From NCBI GenBank assembly GCA_016930315.1, contig JAFGGX010000011.1, forward strand, positions 1-40,191: DNA of 40,191 bases. Direction: 5' to 3'. The notes under the pieces were generated by a model. That model searched no databases and had not been told where the DNA came from. It saw only the letters and a program-made list of their open reading frames with translations. The stretch's first letter is position 1; the number at the start of each line of letters is the position of its first letter. Made by a program: the position numbers and the translations under genes. Shown here piece after piece: positions 26,248 to 35,644 of the stretch. The DNA comes from Candidatus Buchananbacteria bacterium. Its GTDB lineage: Bacteria; Patescibacteriota; Patescibacteriia; Buchananbacterales; UBA6539.

Positions 26248-26352
26248 TACCCGTCGTTGAGCCCCTAATCTAAAAGATTGGGGTAGTGAAAGTAGATTTT
26301 TTTAAATTATAGAAAAACCACTTAGGTATTGTGGTTTTTTTTAACCACAATA
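26248..26352 (+). promoter_or_regulatory. Candidate structured leader/attenuator (or small RNA) upstream of nrdAB
   Basis: Hairpin CCCC-U-AAUCU/AGAUU-GGGG (26262-26283), then a terminator-like hairpin, then a mutually exclusive alternative hairpin. Confidence 0.5.
26313..26342 (+). terminator. Intrinsic terminator within the nrd leader
   Basis: AAAAACCAC TTAGGTATT GTGGTTTTT followed by further T residues; lies downstream of the promoter and upstream of nrdA. Confidence 0.7.
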
Positions 26353-26472
26353 TTAGTTAATTATCTTTACAAAATTTTATCAATATAATTGGAAGGCCAA
26401 TCGAGCTTCAAAATAGATAATATTAGAAATTCGCGTTTGCTTTCCTAATTCAATAAAGGAGGTTTGTGAAAT

Positions 26473-29298
26473 ATGGAAAGACAAATCAAAAAAAGAAATG
26501 GGGAACTGGTTGTTTTTCAACCAGCTAAAATTAATCTCGCAATCCAAAAAGCGTTCAACGCTACTAACACCAACGTTAGTCAAGAGGTTTTGGATGCTAT
26601 CACCGATCAGGTGGTGGCAATTATCGACGCTAAGTTTTCTGAAAGCAGTCCGTCGGTTGAAGATGTCCAAAATGCAGTTGAAAAAATCTTGATGGAGGCG
26701 GGTTTTTTTGCGGTTGCAAAATCTTATATTATTTATCGTTATGAACATGCTAAAAATAGGCAGGTGGAAAAAGAAGAAGTTTTAGAAAAAATTGAGCACA
26801 ATGATCTTTTTGTGGTCAAACGGTCGGGCAAAAAAGAAAAATTTTCCAGCCAAAAAATTAGAAAATCTTTAAGCTGGGCCACTAAGGGGATTGAAGGCAT
26901 TATTGATTTAGATCAGGTGGTTACTTTAGCCGAAGCCAATTTGTTTGACGGCATTGCCACTAAAGAAATTCATAAGGCCTTGATTATGTCGGCTAGGAGT
27001 TTGATTGAATTTGATCAGGCTTATTCTAAGTTGGCTGCTCGGTTGCTTTTTAGCGATTTGTATAAAGAAGTCATTGGTCCAGAAAAAATTAATTTTACCA
27101 AACTTGATACCCAATATCGTCAGGCGTTTATTGATAACATTAAACACGCAGTTGAAATTGGTCGGCTTGATGAAAAGATGCTTGATTTTGATTTGGAAAA
27201 AATCAGTCAGAATTTAAAAATCGATCGCGATGATTTGTTTTATTACTTAGGCGCTCAAACTTTAGTCGATCGTTATTTTATTTCCGACCCGATTACTAAA
27301 AATGTTTTAGAAACCCCGCAGGCTTTTTGGATGAGAGTAGCGATGGGGTTGTCTTTTAATGAAAAAGACAAGGAAGAAAAAGTGGCTAGTTTCTATGAAG
27401 TGATGTCGACTTTACGATTTGTGCCCTCAACGCCGACTTTGTTTCATTCTGGCACAGTCCATCCTCAGTTAAGTTCGTGTTATTTAACCACTATTGATGA
27501 TTCTTTAGACCATATTTTCAAATGTATTGGTGATAATGCCCAGTTGTCTAAATGGTCTGGTGGAGTGGCTAACGATTGGACTAATTTACGAGCTACCGGT
27601 GCTTTGATTAAAGGCACGGGAGTTGAAAGCCAAGGAGCGATTCCATTTTTAAAAATTGCCAACGACACCACTGTGGCGATTAATCGCAGTGGCCGGCGCC
27701 GAGGAGCGACTTGCGCCTATATGGAAGTTTGGCATTTGGACTTTGAAGATTTTTTGGAATTGCGTAAAAATACTGGCGACGAAAGACGCCGGACTCATGA
27801 TATGAATATTGCCAGTTGGATTCCCGATTTGTTTATGAAACGAGTAATTAACGATGGTGATTGGACTTTGCTTTCACCAGAAGAAGTGCCGGATTTGCAT
27901 CATATTTATGGTAAAAAATTTGATCAGCAATATTTAAAATATGAACAAATGGCCAAAGACGGCCAGTTGCGGATGCACAAAGTGGTTAAAGCCAAAGCCT
28001 TGTGGAAAAAAATGATTATGATGATTTTTGAAACCGGCCATCCATGGATGACTTGGAAAGATCCTAGTAACATTCGGTCGCCTCAAGATCACGTTGGGGT
28101 CGTTCATAGCTCAAATTTATGTACCGAAATTACTTTAAATACTTCAGACACCGAAACGGCTGTGTGTAATTTAGGGTCAGTGAACTTAGCGCGTCATATT
28201 AATAATCACCAGTTGGATATCGAATTGCTTAAAGACACAGTTACTAAAGCGATGCGGATATTAGATAATGTGATTGACGTAAATTTTTATCCAACTATCG
28301 AAGCAAAAAATTCTAACTTTAAGCATCGGCCGGTTGGGTTGGGAGTAATGGGTTTTCAAGACGCCCTTTATCTAAGCAATATTGATTTTGATTCGAATCA
28401 GAGTGTTGAATTTGCCGATTATTGTCAGGAAGTAATTTCTTATTATGCGATTCAAACTTCAGCTGAATTGGCTGGTGAGAGGGGTGCTTACGAAAGTTTT
28501 GCCGGTTCAAAATGGGATCGCGGTATTTTTCCGCTCGACACCTTAGACTTGTTGGAAGAACAAAGAGGCGAAAAGATTTTAGTTGATCGAATTTCTAGGC
28601 TAGATTGGTCGCCAGTTAAAAAATTGGTTAAACAAAACGGAATGCGTAATTCAAATTGTATGGCCGTGGCGCCGACTGCTACGATCGCTAACATTGCCGG
28701 TTGTTTTCCAACCATTGAACCAATCTACAAAAATGTTTATGTTAAATCCAACATGAGCGGTGAATTCACAGTAGTTAATCATTATTTGATTGAAGATTTG
28801 AAAAAATTAGGTTTGTGGAGCCGGTCTTTATTGGAAGAAATTAAAGGTAATGACGGCAACATTGAAGCGGTTAGTCGAATTCCTCGTGAATTAAAAGATA
28901 AATATAAAGAAGTTTTTGATATTGAACCAGAATGGTTAATTAAAAATGCGGCCTATCGTGGCAAATGGATTGATCAGAGCCAATCATTGAATTTGTTTGT
29001 TAAAGGCCACTCAGGCAAAAAGATTTCGGATATGTATCAATACGCCTGGGCGATGGGTTTAAAAACCACATATTATCTAAGAAGTTTGGGGGCTACTGCC
29101 GTTGAAAAAAGTACCATTGAACTAAAGAAACAAAACAGCATGTCATCGGTTTCTAGCCAGGAAAAAATTTCAGTCGAAGTAAAAGTTACTGAGCCAATCG
29201 TTACCCCAATTGCTCAGCCAGATACAGCAACGGTGGGTAGCGTTGGGGGAGTGAAGCTATGCAAAATTGCTGACCCAACTTGCGAAGCGTGTCAGTAA
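26473..29298 (+). CDS. nrdA: Ribonucleoside-diphosphate reductase, alpha subunit (class I), tandem ATP-cone-like N-terminus
   Basis: KKRNGELVVFQPAKINLAIQKAF and VVKRSGKKEKFSSQKIRKSLSWA (two ATP-cone starts); SCYLTTIDDS, NLCTEITLNT, NSNCMAVAPTATIANIAG; C-terminal CEACQ. SD AAAGGAGGT. Confidence 0.96.
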   Translation: MERQIKKRNGELVVFQPAKINLAIQKAFNATNTNVSQEVLDAITDQVVAIIDAKFSESSPSVEDVQNAVEKILMEAGFFAVAKSYIIYRYEHAKNRQVEKEEVLEKIEHNDLFVVKRSGKKEKFSSQKIRKSLSWATKGIEGIIDLDQVVTLAEANLFDGIATKEIHKALIMSARSLIEFDQAYSKLAARLLFSDLYKEVIGPEKINFTKLDTQYRQAFIDNIKHAVEIGRLDEKMLDFDLEKISQNLKIDRDDLFYYLGAQTLVDRYFISDPITKNVLETPQAFWMRVAMGLSFNEKDKEEKVASFYEVMSTLRFVPSTPTLFHSGTVHPQLSSCYLTTIDDSLDHIFKCIGDNAQLSKWSGGVANDWTNLRATGALIKGTGVESQGAIPFLKIANDTTVAINRSGRRRGATCAYMEVWHLDFEDFLELRKNTGDERRRTHDMNIASWIPDLFMKRVINDGDWTLLSPEEVPDLHHIYGKKFDQQYLKYEQMAKDGQLRMHKVVKAKALWKKMIMMIFETGHPWMTWKDPSNIRSPQDHVGVVHSSNLCTEITLNTSDTETAVCNLGSVNLARHINNHQLDIELLKDTVTKAMRILDNVIDVNFYPTIEAKNSNFKHRPVGLGVMGFQDALYLSNIDFDSNQSVEFADYCQEVISYYAIQTSAELAGERGAYESFAGSKWDRGIFPLDTLDLLEEQRGEKILVDRISRLDWSPVKKLVKQNGMRNSNCMAVAPTATIANIAGCFPTIEPIYKNVYVKSNMSGEFTVVNHYLIEDLKKLGLWSRSLLEEIKGNDGNIEAVSRIPRELKDKYKEVFDIEPEWLIKNAAYRGKWIDQSQSLNLFVKGHSGKKISDMYQYAWAMGLKTTYYLRSLGATAVEKSTIELKKQNSMSSVSSQEKISVEVKVTEPIVTPIAQPDTATVGSVGGVKLCKIADPTCEACQ

Positions 29299-29340
29299 TA
29301 ACAATTTACAATTGACTATTAACAATTAACGCTTAAGTTT

Positions 29341-30348
29341 ATGGCCAAAGGAATAATTAACAACTCAAGCACTGATCCAAATAAGATTTTGCCTTTAACT
29401 TATCAATGGGCCAGAGAGCATTATAAAAATGGGGTGGCTAATAATTGGGTGCCCGAAGAAGTGCCGATGCAAGCTGACATTGAATTTTGGAAGCGTCAGG
29501 GGTCTAATGGCTTAAGTGAAGATGAGCGGCGAATGATCATGTGGAATCTAGGTTTTTTTTCCACCGCCGAAAGTTTAACGGCTAATAATATTGTTTTAGC
29601 GATTTATCGCCACGTTACTAACCCAGAATGTCGCCAATATCTGTTGCGTCAAGGTTATGAAGAAGCGGTTCATACCGAAACTTTTCTTTATTGTTGCGAT
29701 TCATTGGGCTTGGATCCGGATGAAGTCTACAATATGTATTTAACCATCCCGAGCATCAAAGCCAAAGATGATTTTGTGGTTGATATGACTAAGTCGGTTT
29801 TAGATCCAAATTTTAAAACTGAAGGTAAAGAAAATATTCAGCGGTTTGTTCACGATTTGGTTGGTTATTATGTGATTATGGAAGGGATTTTTTTCTATGC
29901 TGGGTTTGTGATGATGTTGTCATTGATGCGTCAAAATAAGATGGTTGGTGTCGGTGAGCAGTTTCAATTTATTTTACGTGATGAATCAGTGCATTTAGCT
30001 TTTGGGGCTGATTTGATTAATACCATTGTGGCCGAAAATCCAGAGATTTGGACTGCTGAATTTAGAGCTAAAATTACCGCCGACATTAAAAAAGGCGTGG
30101 AGTTAGAATTCGAATATGCCAAGGATTCTTTACCTCATGGCATTTTGGGCCTGCGAGCCGATGTAATTAGACAGTATTTAGAATATATTGCTGATCGTCG
30201 GCTGGAGCGGATTGGTTTAGAAAAGGTTTATGGTTCGGAAAATCCTTTCCCTTGGATGAGTGAAGTAATTGATCTTAGGAAAGAGAAGAATTTTTTTGAA
30301 ACTCGAGTTAACGAATATCAAACCAGCGGTAATTTAGATTGGGAATAA
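29341..30348 (+). CDS. nrdB: Ribonucleoside-diphosphate reductase, beta subunit (class Ic-like)
   Basis: FFSTAESLTANNIVLAIYRHVTNPECRQYLLRQGYEEAVHTETFLYCCDSLGLD; RDESVHLAFG. Phe at the canonical radical-Tyr position. Confidence 0.95.
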   Translation: MAKGIINNSSTDPNKILPLTYQWAREHYKNGVANNWVPEEVPMQADIEFWKRQGSNGLSEDERRMIMWNLGFFSTAESLTANNIVLAIYRHVTNPECRQYLLRQGYEEAVHTETFLYCCDSLGLDPDEVYNMYLTIPSIKAKDDFVVDMTKSVLDPNFKTEGKENIQRFVHDLVGYYVIMEGIFFYAGFVMMLSLMRQNKMVGVGEQFQFILRDESVHLAFGADLINTIVAENPEIWTAEFRAKITADIKKGVELEFEYAKDSLPHGILGLRADVIRQYLEYIADRRLERIGLEKVYGSENPFPWMSEVIDLRKEKNFFETRVNEYQTSGNLDWE

Positions 30349-30418
30349 TCTGTTTTTTGGAGTTCAGTATTGGATAGGATGAGAGTGTTTTTTCTGTGGT
30401 AAATTATGTCTAAATAGT

Positions 30419-30454
30419 AAAAGCCTGTTTTTTATCAAATAGGCTTTTAATTTT
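30419..30454 (+). terminator. Intrinsic terminator after nrdAB
   Basis: AAAAGCCT (30419-30426) pairs with AGGCTTTT (30441-30448), followed by a T-rich tract. Confidence 0.65.
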
Positions 30455-30497
30455 GGTTAAAATATTGTATAATTTTTCTAGATAATAATTTTATTTT

Positions 30498-30794
30498 ATG
30501 CCTCAAAAAAGTACCACCAACCAAGCTAAAGTCGGTCAAAAGGTTAATAGTATTGCCGATGACCAGCAGGAGTTAAAAAAGATTTTACGAGAAACCATCG
30601 AATCAAATCAGCTAGTTTTAAAAAAGCTTAACTGGGTTTATCGCTGGGTGATTTGGCAGCAGGTTTGGTCGACTTTAAAAATTTTAGCAATTTTAATAGT
30701 GATTGCTTTAGGTGTAATTTATTTACCGCCGGCAATTAAGGATTTTGTTGAACCATTGCAAGGCGTTATTAATATTGGCCAACAGTTTAGATAA
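30498..30794 (+). CDS. Small hypothetical membrane protein
   Basis: 98-aa ORF with a coil-like N-terminus and one TM segment (LKILAILIVIALGVIYL), in an otherwise empty interval. Confidence 0.7.
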   Translation: MPQKSTTNQAKVGQKVNSIADDQQELKKILRETIESNQLVLKKLNWVYRWVIWQQVWSTLKILAILIVIALGVIYLPPAIKDFVEPLQGVINIGQQFR

Positions 30795-30830
30795 TTTAAA
30801 AAAGTTATAGAAATTAACTGATTTAAAAAT

Positions 30831-31229
30831 ATGAAATCACGACAGGCATTAAATTTTACCATTTTTATTGTTATTGCCGGCTTGGCGGTTCTTTTTGTTT
30901 ATATTTATCAAACCAAAACCGATAAAGTTGTTTCTGATTATGTCGCCAAAATTACGGTTTGCGGTAATATTGTTGATGAAAATGATTGTTATAATCGAGA
31001 CTACTGTCAGGGAATTTATGCGCCAACCTGTCCGAGCTGTAAGCAACTAGAATTTAAAGAGTGCCAACAAATTTCTGCAGTGGAAGCTAAACAAATCCAA
31101 GCAGAAAAGAATTTATGCCAAACTACCGGCGGGGTTTGGCATCGGAGTAATTTAGGTAATTTTTGTCTTTGCGATCAGAACGGCCAAAACAAAAAATTTA
31201 ATCAAAAATTAGGTTGTGTTAGTCGATAA
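30831..31229 (+). CDS. Small Cys-containing exported or membrane-anchored hypothetical protein
   Basis: N-terminal hydrophobic segment ALNFTIFIVIAGLAVLFVYIY, then Cys-rich CPSCKQLEFKEC. Confidence 0.7.
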   Translation: MKSRQALNFTIFIVIAGLAVLFVYIYQTKTDKVVSDYVAKITVCGNIVDENDCYNRDYCQGIYAPTCPSCKQLEFKECQQISAVEAKQIQAEKNLCQTTGGVWHRSNLGNFCLCDQNGQNKKFNQKLGCVSR

Positions 31230-31233
31230 AAAT

Positions 31234-32323
31234 ATGAAAGAAATTATTAATCAACTTGAAGAACTAAAAGAAAAGATCTCCAAGACTTGGGGGTTACTTT
31301 GACCTTGATAGTCAAAGTAAAAAAATAAAAGATTTAGAAAAGTTGATGAACCAGCCGGATTTTTGGCAGGATCAAAATCGTGCCAAAATCATTAGCCAGG
31401 AATGTGAAAATTTAAGATCGGAATTAAATCGTTGGCAGCAGTTAAAAAGTGAAGTTGATGATTTGTTCGTTTTGGCAAGCAGCAGTAATGATGATAATTT
31501 AGAAGCGGAATTGGTTAGTGAAGTAAATAAATTAAAAAATGAATTTGAACAGCTGGAATTGGCTGTTTTCTTTTCGGCACCGCACGACACTAATAACGCG
31601 ATTTTAACCATTCATTCTGGTTCGGGCGGGGTAGAAGCTCAAGACTGGGCCGAGATGCTGTTGCGAATGTATTTACGTTATTGTGAACGGAAAAATTTTA
31701 CGGCCACTATTATTGACGAAAGCCGAGGTAACGAGGCGGGGATTAAAAATGTTACCTTAGAAATTAAAGGCTATCGCGCTTTTGGTTATTTAAAATCAGA
31801 AGCCGGCGTTCATCGGTTGGTTAGAATTTCGCCATTCGATGCAGAAAAAATGCGGCACACCTCTTTTGCTTTAGTTGAAGTAATTCCCGAAATTGATGAT
31901 AATGACCAGGTTGATTTAAAAGATGAAGATTTAAAAATTGAAACAATGCGGGCTGGCGGCCATGGCGGCCAAAGCGTGAACACGACCGACTCAGCTGTGC
32001 GAATTACTCATCTGCCTACCGGGATTGTAGTTAAGTGCCAAAACGAGCGGTCGCAAGTGCAAAATCGGCAAATGGCGATTAAACATTTGAAGTCAAAATT
32101 AGCTAAGCTGCAAGAAGAACAGCGTCTGGCTGAGATTCAAAAAATTCGCGGGGAAGTTTTATTAGCCGAGTGGGGCAATCAGATTCGTTCTTACGTTTTG
32201 CAACCCTACAAATTAGTTAAGGATCATCGAACCGATTTTAGCAGTCCGGATCCGGATTCAGTGTTAGATGGCCAAATTGATGAGTTTGTCGAAAGTTATT
32301 TAAAATATATTAATCAAAAATAA
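31234..32323 (+). CDS. prfB: Peptide chain release factor 2, expressed by +1 programmed frameshift
   Basis: Frame 1 ATG 31234 ... TGG GGG TTA CTT TGA(31300) C; the +1 frame continues GAC CTT GAT AGT CAA AGT AAA ... LMNQPDFWQDQ. GGQ motif in RAGGHGGQSVNTTDSAVRI. Confidence 0.95.
31288..31303 (+). promoter_or_regulatory. prfB +1 frameshift site (GGGG-rich stimulator plus CTT TGA C slippery stop)
   Basis: TGGGGGTTACTTTGAC; in-frame UGA followed by C, the canonical RF2 autoregulatory layout. Confidence 0.93.
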
Positions 32324-32326
32324 ATT

Positions 32327-33256
32327 ATGAAAATTTTAGTGACGGGTGGAGCGGGATTTGTTGGCTCGCATTTGATTGAAAAATTATTAGCCGCTGGCAA
32401 TCAGGTTGTTTGTCTGGATAATTTTTATACTGGTCGAAAAGAAAACATTAATCAGTTTTTAGCTAATTCAAATTTTAGTTTATTGGAGCACGACGTAACC
32501 ATTCCTTTTGAATCGTCAGTTGATCAAATCTATAATCTAGCTTGTCCGGCCTCACCAATTAATTATCAAAAAAATCGGATCGAAACCATTAAAATTAATA
32601 TCTTGGGGGCGATTAATTGTTTAGAATTGTCAAAAAAATTAGGGGGTATCAAGGTTTTGCAAACATCAACCTCAGAAGTTTATGGTGATCCAGATGTTCA
32701 TCCTCAAGTTGAAAGTTATCGGGGCAATGTCAACCCGATTGGTCCTCGGGCCTGTTATGACGAAGGCAAAAGATGTGCCGAAACGGTTTTTTTTGATTAC
32801 CACCGCCAATCCAATATTCCAATTCGGGTGGTGAGAATTTTTAACACTTATGGACCGAATATGTCCGAAGATGATGGTCGCGTAGTGTCTAATTTTATTG
32901 TTCAGGCTTTAAATAATCAAGATATCACCGTTTACGGCCAAGGTGAACAAACAAGGTCATTTTGTTATGTTTCCGATTTAGTTGACGGATTGATAAAAAT
33001 GATGGAAACTAATAACTGGACCGGGCCGGTTAATTTGGGTAATCCGGGTGAATTCACCATCAAAGAGCTGGCCAACAAAATAATTAGTTTGACTGGCAGT
33101 CGATCAAAAATTATTTATCAACCATTGCCTCAAGATGACCCAAGGCAACGAAAACCCGATATTAGTTTAGCCAAAGAAAAGTTGAACTGGCAACCACAAG
33201 TTGATTTGGAGGCTGGTTTAATAAAAACGATTGAATATTTTAAAAAAGTTCTATGA
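32327..33256 (+). CDS. UDP-glucuronate decarboxylase (UXS-like) / NAD-dependent epimerase
   Basis: [60 protein letters not shown]-like stretch, [10 protein letters not shown]. Confidence 0.88.
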   Translation: MKILVTGGAGFVGSHLIEKLLAAGNQVVCLDNFYTGRKENINQFLANSNFSLLEHDVTIPFESSVDQIYNLACPASPINYQKNRIETIKINILGAINCLELSKKLGGIKVLQTSTSEVYGDPDVHPQVESYRGNVNPIGPRACYDEGKRCAETVFFDYHRQSNIPIRVVRIFNTYGPNMSEDDGRVVSNFIVQALNNQDITVYGQGEQTRSFCYVSDLVDGLIKMMETNNWTGPVNLGNPGEFTIKELANKIISLTGSRSKIIYQPLPQDDPRQRKPDISLAKEKLNWQPQVDLEAGLIKTIEYFKKVL

Positions 33257-34536
33257 ATTTAAATGAAGTAAAAATTTGCGTGGTTGGTTTAGGTTATGTT
33301 GGCTTGCCATTGGCAGTTGAATTTTCCAAAGTCACAGATATTAAAGTAGTTGGTTTTGATATCAGCGAAGAAAAGATTAGTAAGTTAAACAAGGGTATTG
33401 ATCCAACCCGCGAAGTGGGGGATGAAGAAATAAAAAAAACGGATATTGAATTTACGGCTGATTCTAAAAAAATTTCCGAAGCTAATTTTATTATTGTGGC
33501 GGTGCCAACTCCAATCTACGAGGAAACTAAAAAGCCGGATTTAAGTTTGGTGGAAAGTGCTTCAAAAATTGTAGGCCGAAATTTAAAAGCCGGTTCGACC
33601 GTGGTTTATGAATCAACGGTTTATCCGGGAGTAACTGAGGAAATTTGTTTACCAATTTTAGAAAAAGAATCGGGTTTAAAAAATGGCGTTGACTTTAAAA
33701 TTGGTTATTCGCCAGAAAGAGTTAATCCGGGAGATAAGCAACACACGATTGATAAAATTATTAAAGTCGTTTCTGGCCAAGACCAAGATACTTTAGAAAA
33801 AGTAGCTAGCGTGTATGGCTTAGTTTGTAAGGCTGGAGTGCATCGAGCGCCAAACATTAAAACTGCTGAAGCGGCCAAAGTAATTGAAAATATTCAACGT
33901 GATTTGAATATTGCCCTAATGAATGAATTGGCTTTAATCTTTGAAAAATTAGATATTAATACTCAAGAGGTAATTGAAGCGGCTGGCACTAAATGGAATT
34001 TTCATAAATATTTGCCTGGTTTGGTTGGTGGGCATTGCATTGGGGTTGATCCGTATTATTTGACTTATCGAGCTCAACAATTGGGCTATGAGCCAAAAGT
34101 GATTTTAGCTGGTCGGAATTTGAATGACGCAATGGCCGGCTTTGTGGCTAAAAAAGTTTTGAACAATCTAGAGGATTCCGCGCCGAGGATTTTAGTTATG
34201 GGTTTGACATTCAAAGAGAATGTGAATGATTTTCGTAATTCAAAAGTCAAGGATGTGATTACCAACTTAAAATCAGCTGGCGCCACCGTTTTTGCTACCG
34301 ACCCTTTCGCTATTAACGGCGAATCTGAAAGTATTTTTGGATTATCACACTCAGAGAAAAAAGATTGGCAAAACCTTGATGCAATTATGTGTCTAGTACC
34401 ACACGACCAGTTTAAATCAATTGAGCTGTCTGAGCTCAAAACAATGTGCAAAGATCGGGCAGTTTTATTTGATTTAAAACAAATTTACAACAAAAAAGAA
34501 GCGGAAAATTTAGGTTTTAAATATTTAACATTGTAA
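33253..34536 (+). CDS. UDP-sugar (UDP-HexNAc-type) dehydrogenase, WbpA/TviB-like
   Basis: [73 protein letters not shown]. Confidence 0.88.
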   Translation: MNLNEVKICVVGLGYVGLPLAVEFSKVTDIKVVGFDISEEKISKLNKGIDPTREVGDEEIKKTDIEFTADSKKISEANFIIVAVPTPIYEETKKPDLSLVESASKIVGRNLKAGSTVVYESTVYPGVTEEICLPILEKESGLKNGVDFKIGYSPERVNPGDKQHTIDKIIKVVSGQDQDTLEKVASVYGLVCKAGVHRAPNIKTAEAAKVIENIQRDLNIALMNELALIFEKLDINTQEVIEAAGTKWNFHKYLPGLVGGHCIGVDPYYLTYRAQQLGYEPKVILAGRNLNDAMAGFVAKKVLNNLEDSAPRILVMGLTFKENVNDFRNSKVKDVITNLKSAGATVFATDPFAINGESESIFGLSHSEKKDWQNLDAIMCLVPHDQFKSIELSELKTMCKDRAVLFDLKQIYNKKEAENLGFKYLTL

Positions 34537-34682
34537 GTTTAGAATTTTTTAATTTTGAATTTATCAATTTTGATTGAAATCATAATATTTAAATAATTAA
34601 TTCATTAAAAATTGATTCAAAATTCGAGTTTCAAAATTCATGATTAAAAACTAATATTGTTTATTAATAGTAAACTAAAATT
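34537..34682. repeat. AT-rich imperfect palindromic intergenic region
   Basis: TTTTGAA(TTTA)TCAATTTT ... AAAAATTGATTCAAAA arms are complementary apart from a 4-nt insertion. Confidence 0.55.
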
Positions 34683-35585
34683 ATGAAAGCATTAGTCACT
34701 GGCGGGGCTGGTTTTATCGGCTCAAATCTAACTGATGAATTAATTAGCCAAGGATATGAAGTAACAGTTTTAGATAATCTTTCAACCGGCAAGGAAGAAA
34801 ATTTAAACCCAAAGGCACGGTTTGTTAAAGCTGATATTACTAATTTGGAAGAAATCAAGCCGCATTTTATTGGAATTGATTACGTTTTTCATTGTGCGGC
34901 TTTACCTCGAGTTCAACTTTCAATTGAAGATCCAATCACCAGCCATAATATTAATATCAACGGAACTTTGAATGTGCTGCTGGCGGCCAAAGAAGCTAAA
35001 GTTAAACGTTTAGTTTATTCAGCCTCTTCTTCGGCTTATGGCGACGCGAGCGTGATGCCTTTGACTGAAAATTTATTACCCGCGCCGATGAGCCCATATG
35101 GTTTGCAAAAATACGTGGGTGAACATTATGCCCGTTTGTTTTCGTTGTTGTACGGTTTGGAAACAGTTAGTTTACGCTATTTTAATGTTTATGGACCGCG
35201 CATGGCATTCACCGGTGCTTATACAACAGTGATTGCCGTATTTTTAAAACAGAACAAAGAAGACAAAAAATTAACTATCACTGGCGATGGTACTCAGACG
35301 CGTGACTTTACTTTTGTTACCGACGTAGTTAGAGCTAATATTGCCGCTGCTACCTCAACTAAAGTTGGTCAAGGTCAGGTGATTAACGTTGGGGCGGGGG
35401 ATAATCACACGGTTAATGAAGTAGCCGCTAAAATTAGTGCTGACTCCGAACATATTGCAGCCAGAATTGAACCGCACGATACCTTGGCTGATACCAGCAA
35501 AGCTAAGGAGCTTTTGGATTGGCAGCCAGAGATTAATTTTGACGCTGGAATTGAAAAGACAATTAATTGGTTTAAAGCTTTATAA
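34683..35585 (+). CDS. NAD-dependent UDP-sugar 4-epimerase family (SDR)
   Basis: VTGGAGFIGSNLTDELI, VFHCAALPRVQLSIEDP, SASSSAYGDA, SPYGLQKYVGEHY, LRYFNVYGPRM. Confidence 0.9.
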   Translation: MKALVTGGAGFIGSNLTDELISQGYEVTVLDNLSTGKEENLNPKARFVKADITNLEEIKPHFIGIDYVFHCAALPRVQLSIEDPITSHNININGTLNVLLAAKEAKVKRLVYSASSSAYGDASVMPLTENLLPAPMSPYGLQKYVGEHYARLFSLLYGLETVSLRYFNVYGPRMAFTGAYTTVIAVFLKQNKEDKKLTITGDGTQTRDFTFVTDVVRANIAAATSTKVGQGQVINVGAGDNHTVNEVAAKISADSEHIAARIEPHDTLADTSKAKELLDWQPEINFDAGIEKTINWFKAL

Positions 35586-35586
35586 T

Positions 35587-35620
35587 AAAAAAGAAGGCCA
35601 GACCGTTTCGGGTCTGGCCA
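35587..35620 (-). terminator. Intrinsic terminator of the minus-strand gene
   Basis: On the minus strand: GGCCAGACC-CGAAAC-GGTCTGGCC followed by TTCTTTTTT. On the plus strand there is no T-tract after the hairpin. Confidence 0.8.
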
Positions 35621-35644
35621 GAGCAAGGAGTTGAGTTTGGGTGT

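Noticed and set aside
26380-26748. 122-aa minus-strand ORF over the nrdA start
   Set aside because: Overlaps the nrdA RBS and ATP-cone region; no SD, promoter or family signal.
30450-30476. Promoter upstream of the 98-aa ORF (TATAAT near 30468)
   Set aside because: A TATAAT-like box is present but no acceptable -35 was found at 16-18 nt; too weak in AT-rich DNA.
34086-34451. 121-aa minus-strand ORF inside the UDP-sugar dehydrogenase
   Set aside because: Shadow frame; the plus-strand protein is clearly conserved across it.
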